Notes: generated from the sequence alone by a model not told the origin. A DNA stretch of 17,410 nt from Clostridiaceae bacterium (GCA_012522035.1 JAAYLF010000207.1:1-17410); one strand, 5' to 3'. Counted from the stretch's first letter, positions 7,869-15,392 are shown. Numbers and translations: made by a program.

Positions 7869-8973
7869 ATATTATCTCCAATTCATCTCTTGAACCAATG
7901 GGCTCGAAAGGATTGTGAGGCTCCAGCTGATACCAGTATGCCACGGATGAAAGATCATCCTGAAGAGGCAGGTATCTTCCTTCTGATCTCCACCCAAGAG
8001 CCTGGATTGTCACCTTCAGGTCCTTTTCAAACCTGATGGGATCAAGTATGTGGAACCTGTACATCGAATGCCTGTTTCCCACACTGTTTGTTGGTCTTGG
8101 GTTTTCATTGATGGTCATCAGGTCCTGATACCCCATGAAAGGAGCTGAGAAGTTTCCAAAAAAGCCCCAGGCGCCGCCAAAATAGTCTTCTGTGCCTGTA
8201 CCGCAGTATGTGGGATAATCCGTATCGCCGTCAATAAACATTTTGACTTCCCCTTCGCCCCACCAGCCTTGCGTGTTCTGCTGCCATGACAGCTGGGTAC
8301 CTACATAGTGTCCCTTTCCTTTTACATTGTCGAGTATAACATAGTCTTCCATGTAGGGTAGAGGATTCGTTCTTGAAAACTTTGCGTGGAAATATGCTTC
8401 ATCCTCGGCAACGTCGTCCTCTATCTCATATGTAATTGCATAGAAGAAACCGCCAATATTGCCCGGATTTCTGTTCTCGACTGTTATTCTTGCATGTTTT
8501 CTAAAAGGCATCTGGAAGTATGAATTCAAACCACCTTTTGGGTTCACATTAATCGGAATTGAAAGTATGTTCAGTGGAGTCTTCCATCCGCAGCAGAAGA
8601 AATCTCCAAGGGGAGTTTCCACACTTGGATTTTCCTCATGATCCCAGTACATTCTCAGGATGATGTCGCGGTAAAAGGCAGGATTAACTGTAATCCAGAT
8701 ATGGGTTATCCTGCCCGGCCCGTCCATATCCATTATCCTTGTTTCCTGTCCGGGCAGCAGGGTAATGCAGGGGCGTACCTTCCATTTTTCGCCCAGCTCT
8801 CTTGCTGCATGACTGGGTCCGTCCCAATGCTGGCCAATCCTGACAATCTCCTCTTGCGGCTCTGCTGTCAGTTTTGCCATTCCGCCTTTTCCTTTTTCAC
8901 CGTATACATTCTCGGCGGTTATGAGGCGGGTTTTGCTGTTTTTCAGTTTGGTAATATCGCTCATCATGCTCAT
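7867..8973 (-). CDS. DUF2961 / GH172-family glycoside hydrolase
   Basis: The product is 368 residues from the ATG at 8973. GGAGG nine bases upstream selects this start over the in-frame ATG at 9015. Family membership is shown by GPGRITHIWITV (about 85-96), the LGDFFCCGW segment (about 122-130), the beta jelly-roll body, and GWWGEGEVKMFIDGD followed by GTGTEDYFGGAWG (about 236-270). Known members of DUF2961, now GH172, act on alpha-fructofuranosyl or D-arabinofuranosyl linkages and use two glutamates. Here the candidates are E240 or E242 together with E262. There is no signal peptide, so it is intracellular. Its position beside the rhamnosidase suggests that it removes another sugar from the same imported glycan. 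The exact substrate cannot be read from sequence, and a rhamnose-related specificity is only inference. Confidence 0.88.
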   Translation of the reverse strand: MSMMSDITKLKNSKTRLITAENVYGEKGKGGMAKLTAEPQEEIVRIGQHWDGPSHAARELGEKWKVRPCITLLPGQETRIMDMDGPGRITHIWITVNPAFYRDIILRMYWDHEENPSVETPLGDFFCCGWKTPLNILSIPINVNPKGGLNSYFQMPFRKHARITVENRNPGNIGGFFYAITYEIEDDVAEDEAYFHAKFSRTNPLPYMEDYVILDNVKGKGHYVGTQLSWQQNTQGWWGEGEVKMFIDGDTDYPTYCGTGTEDYFGGAWGFFGNFSAPFMGYQDLMTINENPRPTNSVGNRHSMYRFHILDPIRFEKDLKVTIQALGWRSEGRYLPLQDDLSSVAYWYQLEPHNPFEPIGSRDELEII

Positions 8974-9002
8974 AATAATCGTCCTCCGTAGCAGTGTTTT
9001 TG

Positions 9003-9008
9003 AGTATA
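9003..9008 (-). promoter_or_regulatory. Possible -10 box of the GH172 gene
   Basis: TATACT on the minus strand lies about 30 bases before the ATG at 8973, the same hexamer and distance as for the SGNH esterase. No convincing -35 box is visible at normal spacing. Confidence 0.3.
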
Positions 9009-9114
9009 GTAACATATTTGGAGGAGGAATATAAGGTGTAAATATTGCAATTGTTACAAGATTTGTCTCATTGTTGTGTTTTTACCCTTTTTGGTTGAAT
9101 AAACATTTAAAAAG

Positions 9115-9143
9115 TTGAGATATTTTTGCGACTGTTGTATAAT
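9115..9143 (+). promoter_or_regulatory. Sigma-A-type promoter of the small surface protein gene
   Basis: TTGAGA (9115-9120), a 17-base spacer and TATAAT (9138-9143) lie 31 bases before the ATG. An AAGGAGG ribosome binding site follows at 9161-9167. This predicts strong expression. Confidence 0.82.
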
Positions 9144-9174
9144 ATGCTACAAATAAAACCAAGGAGGTAATAAT

Positions 9175-9831
9175 ATGTTCAAGAAGTTTTTGGTGTTGTT
9201 GATGGTTGTTTTAATTAGTGTTTCCATTTTAAGCATTGGCTCTTTTGGTGCATTTAATGGATATGCAATGCGCTTCAATTCCCAAGAGTACATTGAGAAG
9301 TTCAACCTTACGAATACAGAAATTGAGTTGAAAGATGGATATGTTACTGTTACATCAACAGCCCATGACCCAAACATTGAGTATACCTTCAGTGAAACGG
9401 ACGTACTTGATGCTGACAAATACAAGTTTGCAGTCATGAAGTACAGGACTACGTACCAACAGGAAGGAATGATTGGTGAATTCTATTTTGCGTCGGATGT
9501 ATCCGGTTACAATCATCCTGCCACCCATGCAATATTCAATCTGAATTCCAGTGGCGAGTGGCAGAGGGTTGTGGTTGATTTCAGCACCTTTGAAGCATGG
9601 ACCGGAAATATCAAGTCTCTTAGAATTGACTACATCGAGGCAAACAATCTTCCTGCGGGCGCTGCCATGGATATTGAGTACATAGCCTTCTTTGAAACCA
9701 GGGAAGAAGCAGAGGCTTTCAATGACAACTTTGATGACAACCCACCTACATATGACCAAAGTGTTCTGTTTGCATTTGTAGCTCTTCTTGGTTTTGCAGC
9801 TGTCGTATTCAAGAGAAAGCTTGCATATTAA
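9175..9831 (+). CDS. Small secreted surface protein with signal peptide and sortase-like C-terminal tail
   Basis: The 218-residue product is of unknown function. It starts with a classical signal peptide (MFKKF, then a hydrophobic core to about residue 26). The body, about 30-180, is rich in alternating hydrophobic strands. It contains GEFYFASD, WQRVVVDFS, LRIDYIEA and MDIEYIAFFETREEAEAF; the last resembles the closing strand of beta-sandwich carbohydrate-binding-like domains in clostridial extracellular proteins, but I cannot assign a family. The C-terminus reads DDNPPTYD (about 187-194), a hydrophobic span (about 196-212) and KRK. That layout is the one of sortase substrates, but the motif is NPPTY rather than LPXTG or NPQTN. 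It is therefore either a noncanonical sorting signal or a simple membrane anchor. The gene is monocistronic: it has its own promoter, a perfect ribosome binding site and a terminator just after it. Confidence 0.82.
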   Translation: MFKKFLVLLMVVLISVSILSIGSFGAFNGYAMRFNSQEYIEKFNLTNTEIELKDGYVTVTSTAHDPNIEYTFSETDVLDADKYKFAVMKYRTTYQQEGMIGEFYFASDVSGYNHPATHAIFNLNSSGEWQRVVVDFSTFEAWTGNIKSLRIDYIEANNLPAGAAMDIEYIAFFETREEAEAFNDNFDDNPPTYDQSVLFAFVALLGFAAVVFKRKLAY

Positions 9832-9841
9832 CAATCATTGC

Positions 9842-9868
9842 AAAAAAGGGCATATGCCCTTTTTTTTT
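9842..9868 (+). terminator. Intrinsic terminator after the surface protein gene
   Basis: An A-run, GGGCATATGCCC (9848-9859) and a run of nine Ts form a short GC stem extended by A-T pairs. This is a classical, probably bidirectional terminator 10 bases after the stop codon. Confidence 0.9.
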
Positions 9869-9905
9869 GTGTAAAATAGAATTGTGCTGATTGATTCTTC
9901 TTTAA

Positions 9906-9934
9906 TTGACAATGCTTGCGTATAAACATATAAT
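9906..9934 (+). promoter_or_regulatory. Perfect-consensus promoter of the gcv operon
   Basis: TTGACA (9906-9911), exactly 17 bases, then TATAAT (9929-9934). Transcription should start near 9941, leaving about 30 bases before the TTG start of gcvT. No aptamer-sized leader exists between promoter and gene. Confidence 0.9.
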
Positions 9935-9969
9935 CAATCTGTATGAATAATCCGAAAGGAGCACTGATC

Positions 9970-11049
9970 TTGGAAAAGAAAACACCTATATATGATCGTC
10001 ACGTGGAGTTGAAAGGAAGGATGGTACCCTTTGCAGGATACATGCTTCCCGTACAGTACGAAACCGGCGTTATAACCGAGCACAATGCGGTTAGAAACAC
10101 ATGCGGCCTGTTTGATGTTTCCCACATGGGACAAATTGTTATACAGGGGTCGGATGCTCTAGAAAACATGAATATGCTTTTGACAAATAGTTTTACCAAC
10201 ATGTCCGATGGAAGAGCAAGATACAGCCCTATGTGCAATCCCGAGGGTGGAACCATAGATGACTTGATAGTTTTCAGAATAAGCAAGGACAAATATCTGT
10301 TGGGAGTTAATGCAGCCAACAGGGACAAGGATTTTGATTGGATAAAAGGCAATGTAAAAGGAAATGTTGAAGTCATTGACATATCAGATGATATTGCGCA
10401 AGTTGCCCTTCAAGGCCCGAATTCATATGATATTCTCAGAAAATTGACGAATAATATTCCTGAAAAATATTATTCTTTTCTTGAGAATGTGGCTATTGAC
10501 GGCATAAACTGCTTTGTCTCAAAAACCGGATACACAGGTGAACTGGGGTATGAGATAAGCTGCAGCAAGGAAGATGGTGTCAGGCTGTGGAATCTGCTTC
10601 TTGACACTGGCAGGGACTTTGGCCTTATACCTTGTGGTTTGGGTGCAAGGGACACTTTAAGGCTTGAAGCCGGCATGCCCTTGTACGGTCATGAACTATC
10701 TGAAGACATTTCCCCTCTTGAAGCTTCTTTGGACTTTGCGGTAAAGATGGATAAGGAAGACTTCATAGGCAAGGAAGGCATAAGGAAGAAAGGTGCAAAC
10801 AGGAGGCGTGTTGGTCTTAGGATTACAGGAAGAGGAATAGCAAGGGAGAACTGTGATGTGTTTGTGGACGGGAAGAAGGTTGGTCTGACCACATCGGGAA
10901 CCCACAGTCCTACTCTTGGATACCCCATAGCCATGGCTTTGGTGGACAAAGACCACACGGAGACAGGCACGGAAGTGGTTGTAAGTGTAAGAGGCAGGGA
11001 GATTCCTGCCGTAATATGTGACTTGCCTTTTTATACTCGAGTAAAATAA
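9970..11049 (+). CDS. gcvT: Glycine cleavage system T protein (aminomethyltransferase)
   Basis: GcvT (EC 2.1.2.10) moves the methylene group from the lipoyl arm of H protein to tetrahydrofolate, releasing ammonia. The product is 359 residues, the normal length. I place the start at TTG 9970: AAAGGAG lies eight bases upstream, and the protein then begins EKKTPIYDRHVEL as in other GcvT proteins. The in-frame ATG at 9943 would sit at the predicted transcription start without a ribosome binding site. Visible family motifs are MVPFAGYMLPVQYE (18-31), LFDVSHMGQI (47-56), TIDDLIVFR (the conserved Asp near 97-98, folate site), YTGELGYEI, and GLGARDTLRLEAGMPLYGHEL. The C-terminal barrel domain is complete, with GLTTSGTHSPTLGYPIAMA near its end. 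It is the first gene of the four-gene operon. Confidence 0.96.
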   Translation: MEKKTPIYDRHVELKGRMVPFAGYMLPVQYETGVITEHNAVRNTCGLFDVSHMGQIVIQGSDALENMNMLLTNSFTNMSDGRARYSPMCNPEGGTIDDLIVFRISKDKYLLGVNAANRDKDFDWIKGNVKGNVEVIDISDDIAQVALQGPNSYDILRKLTNNIPEKYYSFLENVAIDGINCFVSKTGYTGELGYEISCSKEDGVRLWNLLLDTGRDFGLIPCGLGARDTLRLEAGMPLYGHELSEDISPLEASLDFAVKMDKEDFIGKEGIRKKGANRRRVGLRITGRGIARENCDVFVDGKKVGLTTSGTHSPTLGYPIAMALVDKDHTETGTEVVVSVRGREIPAVICDLPFYTRVK

Positions 11050-11077
11050 ATATAGATTAATCATGGAGGAAATTGAT

Positions 11078-11452
11078 ATGAAAGGTAAAAGATTCTATTT
11101 AAAAACACATGAATGGGTTGAATTTATTGATGAAAAGACAGCAAGGATTGGCATAAGCGATTTTGCACAGCAGGAACTGGGTGATATCGTGTTTGTGAAT
11201 CTCCCTGAAGTTGGCGATGATGTGGTAGCAGGCGAAGGTTTTGCAGAAGTGGAGTCTGTCAAGTCCATATCTGAAGTATACAGTCCTGTTACAGGGGTTG
11301 TTAAAAGTGTGAATGAAAAACTCCAGGACAATCCCGAACTGGTTAATGAAGATGCATATGATGCATGGTTTGTTGAGGTTGGAGATATTTCTGCCAAAGA
11401 GGAATTGTTGACCGAAGAAGAATACAACGAATTTTTGGAAAGCGAGAATTGA
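11078..11452 (+). CDS. gcvH: Glycine cleavage system H protein (lipoyl carrier)
   Basis: GcvH carries the aminomethyl group on a lipoylated lysine between the P, T and L proteins. The product is 124 residues from ATG 11078. The alternative ATG at 11063 is rejected because it lies inside the ribosome binding site TGGAGGA that serves 11078. The sequence opens with the typical FYLKTHEWVEF and has IGISDFAQQELGDIVFVNLPEVGD. The lipoylation site is GFAEVESVKSISEVYSPV, with K62 as the modified residue. A lipoate ligase or LipA/LipB is needed for function and is not in the window. The gene follows gcvT by 28 bases and precedes gcvPA by 3 bases. Confidence 0.96.
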   Translation: MKGKRFYLKTHEWVEFIDEKTARIGISDFAQQELGDIVFVNLPEVGDDVVAGEGFAEVESVKSISEVYSPVTGVVKSVNEKLQDNPELVNEDAYDAWFVEVGDISAKEELLTEEEYNEFLESEN

Positions 11453-11455
11453 TAA

Positions 11456-12775
11456 ATGGGTACCTTTGTTCCTAGTACTGAAAAAGAAAGAAGGGAAATG
11501 CTCACATCCATAGGCGCAAAAGACATGGATGACCTTTTCAGAACCATTCCTGAAGATGTCATGCTGAAAGAGCCTTTGGATATTCCAAAAGGAATAAGCG
11601 AGCAGGAAGTTAGACGAAAAATAAAAGGGATAGCCGGTAAAAACAAGGTATATTCTTCCATTTTCAGAGGCTGCGGCTCATACAACCACTACATCCCCAG
11701 CTGTGTCGGATACATTGCATCCAAGGAAGAGTTTCTCACTACCTATACCCCTTACCAGGCAGAGATTTCCCAAGGCATACTCCAGGCAATATTTGAATAC
11801 CAGACGATGATATGCGAGCTTACAGGCATGGATATTTCAAATGCATCAGTATATGACGGGGCCACCGCCGCAAGCGAAGCAATTTTAATGTGCATCGAAA
11901 GGAAAAAGAACAAGGCGGTTGTATCCGGTGCATTGCATCCCGATGTCCTGGAAACCATCAGAACATATTTCTCAGGTTCGGATGTGGAAATCTGTTTTGT
12001 GCCCTGTGTGGATGGAAAAACGGATTATGAAAAGCTGAAGGAGTGCATTGATGACAGTACTGCCTGTGTGCTTGTCGGCCAGATAAACTTTTATGGACAA
12101 ATTGAGGACATTGACAAGGTAAGGGAAGTTTCAGGAGATGTTCCTCTAATACTGTATGTCAATCCAATTGCTCTTGGCATACTGAAAACCCCAGGAGAGT
12201 ATGGAGCTCAAATAGCGGTAGGAGAAGGTCAGAGCCTTGGCATTCCCATGTCCTTTGGAGGCCCTTATCTTGGTTTCATGGCCTGCACAAAGGAATACAT
12301 GAGAAAGATACCAGGCAGGATTGCAGGAAAGACCACCGACTCAAGAGGGCAGACGGCGTATGTATTAACCCTGCAGGCAAGAGAGCAGCATATTAGAAGG
12401 GAAAAGGCAAGGAGCAACATATGTACAAACCAGGCAAACTGTGCTCTTAGAGCCGCCATATACATGAGTGCCATGGGCAAAGAAGGCATAAGAAAGGCAG
12501 CTTTGCTTTCCATGTCAAAAGCTCATTATCTAAAAGATGCCCTTTGCTCAACCGGTTTGTTTGAGCTTGTCTACACGGGCGAGTTCTTCAATGAGTTTGT
12601 CACAAGAAGCAAGAATATAGATGATGGAAAAATGCTTGAACACCTTTCCAACAAGGGTATTCTAGGAGGATATCCTTATGAAGGCAATATCATATGGTGT
12701 GCAACAGAAATGAACAGCAAGGAAGAGATGGCTTATCTTGTATCGCAGATAAAGGAGGTGGCAGGATGCAGCTGA
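11456..12775 (+). CDS. gcvPA: Glycine dehydrogenase (decarboxylating) subunit 1
   Basis: GcvPA is the N-terminal half of the split, heterotetrameric P protein (EC 1.4.4.2), which decarboxylates glycine with pyridoxal phosphate and passes the aminomethyl group to H protein. The product is 439 residues, typical for the split form. Motifs include FVPSTEKERREML at the N-terminus, GCGSYNHYIPSCV (about 72-84), YTPYQAEISQGILQAIFEYQ (about 97-116), ELTGMDISNASVYDGATAASEA (about 121-142) and the GEGQSLGIPMSFGGPYLGFMA segment. The PLP lysine is on the partner subunit, as expected. The start ATG lies three bases after the gcvH stop. Its last 10 bases overlap the start of gcvPB, which suggests coupled translation and balanced subunit amounts. 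Confidence 0.96.
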   Translation: MGTFVPSTEKERREMLTSIGAKDMDDLFRTIPEDVMLKEPLDIPKGISEQEVRRKIKGIAGKNKVYSSIFRGCGSYNHYIPSCVGYIASKEEFLTTYTPYQAEISQGILQAIFEYQTMICELTGMDISNASVYDGATAASEAILMCIERKKNKAVVSGALHPDVLETIRTYFSGSDVEICFVPCVDGKTDYEKLKECIDDSTACVLVGQINFYGQIEDIDKVREVSGDVPLILYVNPIALGILKTPGEYGAQIAVGEGQSLGIPMSFGGPYLGFMACTKEYMRKIPGRIAGKTTDSRGQTAYVLTLQAREQHIRREKARSNICTNQANCALRAAIYMSAMGKEGIRKAALLSMSKAHYLKDALCSTGLFELVYTGEFFNEFVTRSKNIDDGKMLEHLSNKGILGGYPYEGNIIWCATEMNSKEEMAYLVSQIKEVAGCS

Positions 12776-14196
12776 TATTTGAAAAAAGTGTTGCAGGCAG
12801 AAAGAACGACTATTTGCCGGATTGCGATGTGCCGGTTTATGACATGGATAAAAAGTTTATGAGGGAGAGCGGTTTGAATCTGCCTGAGATTGCCGAGTCT
12901 GATTTGTCCAGACATTACACATCCCTTGCAGACAGAACATTTGGCGTAAACAGAGGGTTTTATCCTTTGGGGTCCTGCACCATGAAGTATAATCCAAAAG
13001 TAAATGAGGAGATGGCAGGTCTTGAGGGTTTTGCAAACATTCATCCTCTCCAGCCTGAGAACACGGTTCAAGGATGCCTTGAGGTTCTGCATCTTGCTGA
13101 AGAGTATTTGAGCAAAATCACCGGCATGGACGCCATAAGTTTCCAACCTGCAGCCGGAGCCCATGGCGAATATACAGGTTTGAAACTCATAAAGGCATAC
13201 CATGAGGACAGAGGAGATTTTAAAAGGGACAAGATAATTGTTCCTGACTCTGCCCATGGAACAAACCCTGCCAGCGCGGCCATGCTTGGATACAAGATAA
13301 TTAATATAAAGTCCAGTGAGGATGGATTTGTGGACCTTGAGGAGCTGAAGAAGGCAGTTGGCGATGACACTGCAGGTTTCATGCTAACCAATCCAAATAC
13401 TCTTGGTCTTTTTGACCCGAACATTTTGAAAATAACGGAGATTGTAAGGCAGGCAGGCGGCCTTAACTATTACGACGGAGCCAACCTCAATGCAATAATG
13501 GGAAGGGCAAGACCTGGAGACATGGGATTTGATGTTGTGCATCTTAACCTGCACAAAACCTTCTCAACACCCCATGGCGGAGGAGGTCCTGGCGCAGGCC
13601 CTGTTGGCTGCAAAGAATTTTTGAAATGCTACATGCCTGGTCCTGTGGTTGTAAAGGAAGACAATGCGTATAAATTCTTCACACCTGAAAAAACCATTGG
13701 CAGAGTAAAGAGTTTTTATGGACACTTCCTGGTGGTGGTAAAGGCTTTAACATACATCATGCAAAACGGCTGCGATGGTCTTAAGGAAGTTTCAGAAAGT
13801 GCTGTTTTGAATGCAAACTACATGATGCATAAACTGAAAGACACCTACAACATCCCCTACAAGGGTCCGTGCATGCATGAGTTTGTAATATCGTTGGAAG
13901 AGGAAAAGGCAAAGTATGGTTTTACTGCTCTTGATATTGCAAAAGCTTTAGTAGACAAAGGCATGCATCCACCTACGATGTATTTCCCGCTTGTGGTGCA
14001 TGAAGCTCTGATGGTGGAACCTACTGAAACCGAATCCAAGGAAACCCTTGACAAGGCAATTGAAGACTTCATAGCGGTATACGAGCAGGAAAAACAGGAT
14101 GTGGAGAAGGTTAAGAATACCCCGGTTACAACACCGGTGGGAAGACCGGACGAGGCAAATGCCGCAAGAAATCCAATTCTTAAATATGAAGGATAA
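12766..14196 (+). CDS. gcvPB: Glycine dehydrogenase (decarboxylating) subunit 2
   Basis: GcvPB is the C-terminal, PLP-binding half of the split P protein. The product is 476 residues. The ATG at 12766 is preceded by AAGGAGG inside the end of gcvPA; the longer frame from 12694 is an overlap artefact. Diagnostic motifs are YPLGSCTMKYNPK (about 66-78), FQPAAGAHGEYTGL (about 126-139), DSAHGTNPASAAMLGY (about 161-176), the YYDGANLNAIMGRARPGDMG segment and VVHLNLHKTFSTPHGGGGPG, where K264 forms the Schiff base with PLP. The C-terminus is complete. It is the last gene of the operon. The dihydrolipoyl dehydrogenase (L protein) needed to reoxidise H protein must be encoded elsewhere or shared with another complex. 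Confidence 0.96.
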   Translation: MQLIFEKSVAGRKNDYLPDCDVPVYDMDKKFMRESGLNLPEIAESDLSRHYTSLADRTFGVNRGFYPLGSCTMKYNPKVNEEMAGLEGFANIHPLQPENTVQGCLEVLHLAEEYLSKITGMDAISFQPAAGAHGEYTGLKLIKAYHEDRGDFKRDKIIVPDSAHGTNPASAAMLGYKIINIKSSEDGFVDLEELKKAVGDDTAGFMLTNPNTLGLFDPNILKITEIVRQAGGLNYYDGANLNAIMGRARPGDMGFDVVHLNLHKTFSTPHGGGGPGAGPVGCKEFLKCYMPGPVVVKEDNAYKFFTPEKTIGRVKSFYGHFLVVVKALTYIMQNGCDGLKEVSESAVLNANYMMHKLKDTYNIPYKGPCMHEFVISLEEEKAKYGFTALDIAKALVDKGMHPPTMYFPLVVHEALMVEPTETESKETLDKAIEDFIAVYEQEKQDVEKVKNTPVTTPVGRPDEANAARNPILKYEG

Positions 14197-14202
14197 GAAA
14201 GT

Positions 14203-14236
14203 GAGGAGCTTGAAGAACAGGCTCCTCTTAAGTTTT
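14203..14236 (+). terminator. Probable terminator of the gcv operon
   Basis: GAGGAGC (14203-14209) and GCTCCTC (14221-14227) form a GC-rich 7-bp stem, extendable by two weaker pairs. A short T-rich tail follows. It begins seven bases after the gcvPB stop. Confidence 0.6.
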
Positions 14237-14281
14237 GCCCATAATCTTAAATTTACTATGGTTTATGGGCAATAATCTTAA
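14235..14281. repeat. Inverted repeat with flanking direct repeat, possible operator or second hairpin
   Basis: TTGCCCATAA (14235-14244) and TTATGGGCAA (14263-14272) are perfect 10-base inverted repeats separated by 18 bases. ATAATCTTAA occurs directly repeated at 14241-14250 and 14272-14281. The element lies between the gcv terminator and the promoter of the next gene. It lacks a T-run, so a regulator site is as likely as a terminator. Confidence 0.5.
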
Positions 14282-14304
14282 TTAAATACATTGAAATAAA
14301 GAAT

Positions 14305-14332
14305 TTGTACATATATACTAATCTGGTATAAA
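14305..14332 (+). promoter_or_regulatory. Possible promoter of the transglutaminase-like gene
   Basis: TTGTAC (14305-14310), 16 bases, TATAAA (14327-14332). Transcription would start near 14339, which would exclude the ATG at 14337 and support the start at 14349. Confidence 0.5.
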
Positions 14333-14348
14333 TCTAATGGTGGTACTA

Positions 14349-15392
14349 ATGCAGAGAAAAAGGTTGTTCATTCCAGTTATATTACTCATACAAATACTCA
14401 CAACTCATGTTTTTGCATACAACTACAAGGATCAGCTTGATTCAACAAAATCCGAAATTTACGAAAGAATAGAGGAGAGTGTGAAGACAGGCAGGAATTA
14501 TGCCGAACTTTCCGATATATATGACAAGGGGTACTATTCAAAGGAAGAACTGGATGTGATTGAAAGGAAAATAGAGGTGGACACACAAGCTGCAATAGAT
14601 GCGTTTTTGAAAGACCATCCTGAAATATATTGGCTTAAGTTTGGAGAAGGGGGAGTAGGTGTTAACTATAATATTGAAACCATTGGGTCTTTAAACATAG
14701 TGGCTGACGTGTTTTTTCAAATTGTAACTGATGAAAAGTACGAAGGCAGGCTTGAAGAGATGAACAAGGCTCTGTGGGATTATATAAATGAATTTGATGT
14801 TTATGGGGAAAACCGGTATGAAAAAGTCAAGAGCATACATGACCGTTGGATTGAAATGGTGGAATACGGTGGAGATTTCATATACTCACATGAGGCCGTA
14901 GGGGCGTTGGTTTATGGAAAAACGGTATGCGATGGATACGCAAAAGCTTTCAAGCTTCTTTGCGACAGGGAAAGGATTCCCAATGTTTTGGTTATAGGGA
15001 AGGGGATAACGTCTGACGGAAGAGAAGAAAATCACATGTGGAATTATGTTCAAATGGATGACGGCAACTGGTATGCGGTGGATGTTACATGGGACGATCA
15101 GGAGCCAATAAGTTACGATTATTTCCTTGCAGGCAGCAAAACAAATTCTTTTGGCAAAACCCACCTGCCAAACGGAGATTTTTCCGGTATAAGCAAATAT
15201 ATCTTCACATATCCGCCTTTGGAGGAAAATGCATATGTCCTGCAAAGTGAGGAGCCTTCAGAAGAAGAGGTGCCAAAAGAAAGAACAGTTGATGCGGAGA
15301 ATAAGGAATCAAATGGAATAGGAAAATATGTGGCTGTTGCCTTTGGTGTGTGTTTGTTGGGAATTGTGTTTGTATTTGTTAGAAGAAAATAA
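14349..15392 (+). CDS. Membrane-anchored extracytoplasmic transglutaminase-like protein
   Basis: The product is 347 residues from ATG 14349; an ATG at 14337 is the alternative. I prefer 14349 because GGTGG precedes it and the predicted transcription start lies after 14337. A signal peptide (MQRKRLF, hydrophobic to about residue 23, ending VFA) leads to an acidic helical region (about 24-165) of unknown function. A transglutaminase-like domain of the papain-fold superfamily follows. Its triad is visible: Cys in KTVCDGYAKAF (C194), His in ENHMWNYV (H229) and Asp in YAVDVTWDD (D245). An acidic linker leads to a C-terminal membrane span (about 324-344) and a terminal RRK, so the enzyme domain faces outside and is tethered. 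Such domains are usually proteases or peptide-processing enzymes, less often crosslinkers. The substrate is unknown. The next gene starts 12 bases after its stop, so the two are probably co-transcribed. Confidence 0.85.
   Translation: MQRKRLFIPVILLIQILTTHVFAYNYKDQLDSTKSEIYERIEESVKTGRNYAELSDIYDKGYYSKEELDVIERKIEVDTQAAIDAFLKDHPEIYWLKFGEGGVGVNYNIETIGSLNIVADVFFQIVTDEKYEGRLEEMNKALWDYINEFDVYGENRYEKVKSIHDRWIEMVEYGGDFIYSHEAVGALVYGKTVCDGYAKAFKLLCDRERIPNVLVIGKGITSDGREENHMWNYVQMDDGNWYAVDVTWDDQEPISYDYFLAGSKTNSFGKTHLPNGDFSGISKYIFTYPPLEENAYVLQSEEPSEEEVPKERTVDAENKESNGIGKYVAVAFGVCLLGIVFVFVRRK

Noticed and set aside
8638..8991. Plus-strand open frame of 117 codons opposite the GH172 gene
   Set aside because: It is antisense to a gene with clear family motifs and has no ribosome binding site or protein features of its own.
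9355..9834. Minus-strand open frame of 159 codons opposite the surface protein gene
   Set aside because: The plus-strand gene has a promoter, ribosome binding site, signal peptide and terminator. The antisense frame has none and is a composition shadow.
9832..9969. Search for a glycine riboswitch before gcvT
   Set aside because: The space is taken by a terminator and a consensus promoter. Only about 30 transcribed bases remain, too few for an aptamer.
11095..11685. Long minus-strand open frame of 196 codons across gcvH and gcvPA
   Set aside because: It is antisense to two unmistakable genes, rich in serine and threonine as expected for an antisense shadow, and has no recognisable family motif.
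12694..12765. Upstream ATG extension of gcvPB
   Set aside because: It lies inside gcvPA in another frame. The ATG at 12766 has a perfect ribosome binding site and gives the normal GcvPB N-terminus.
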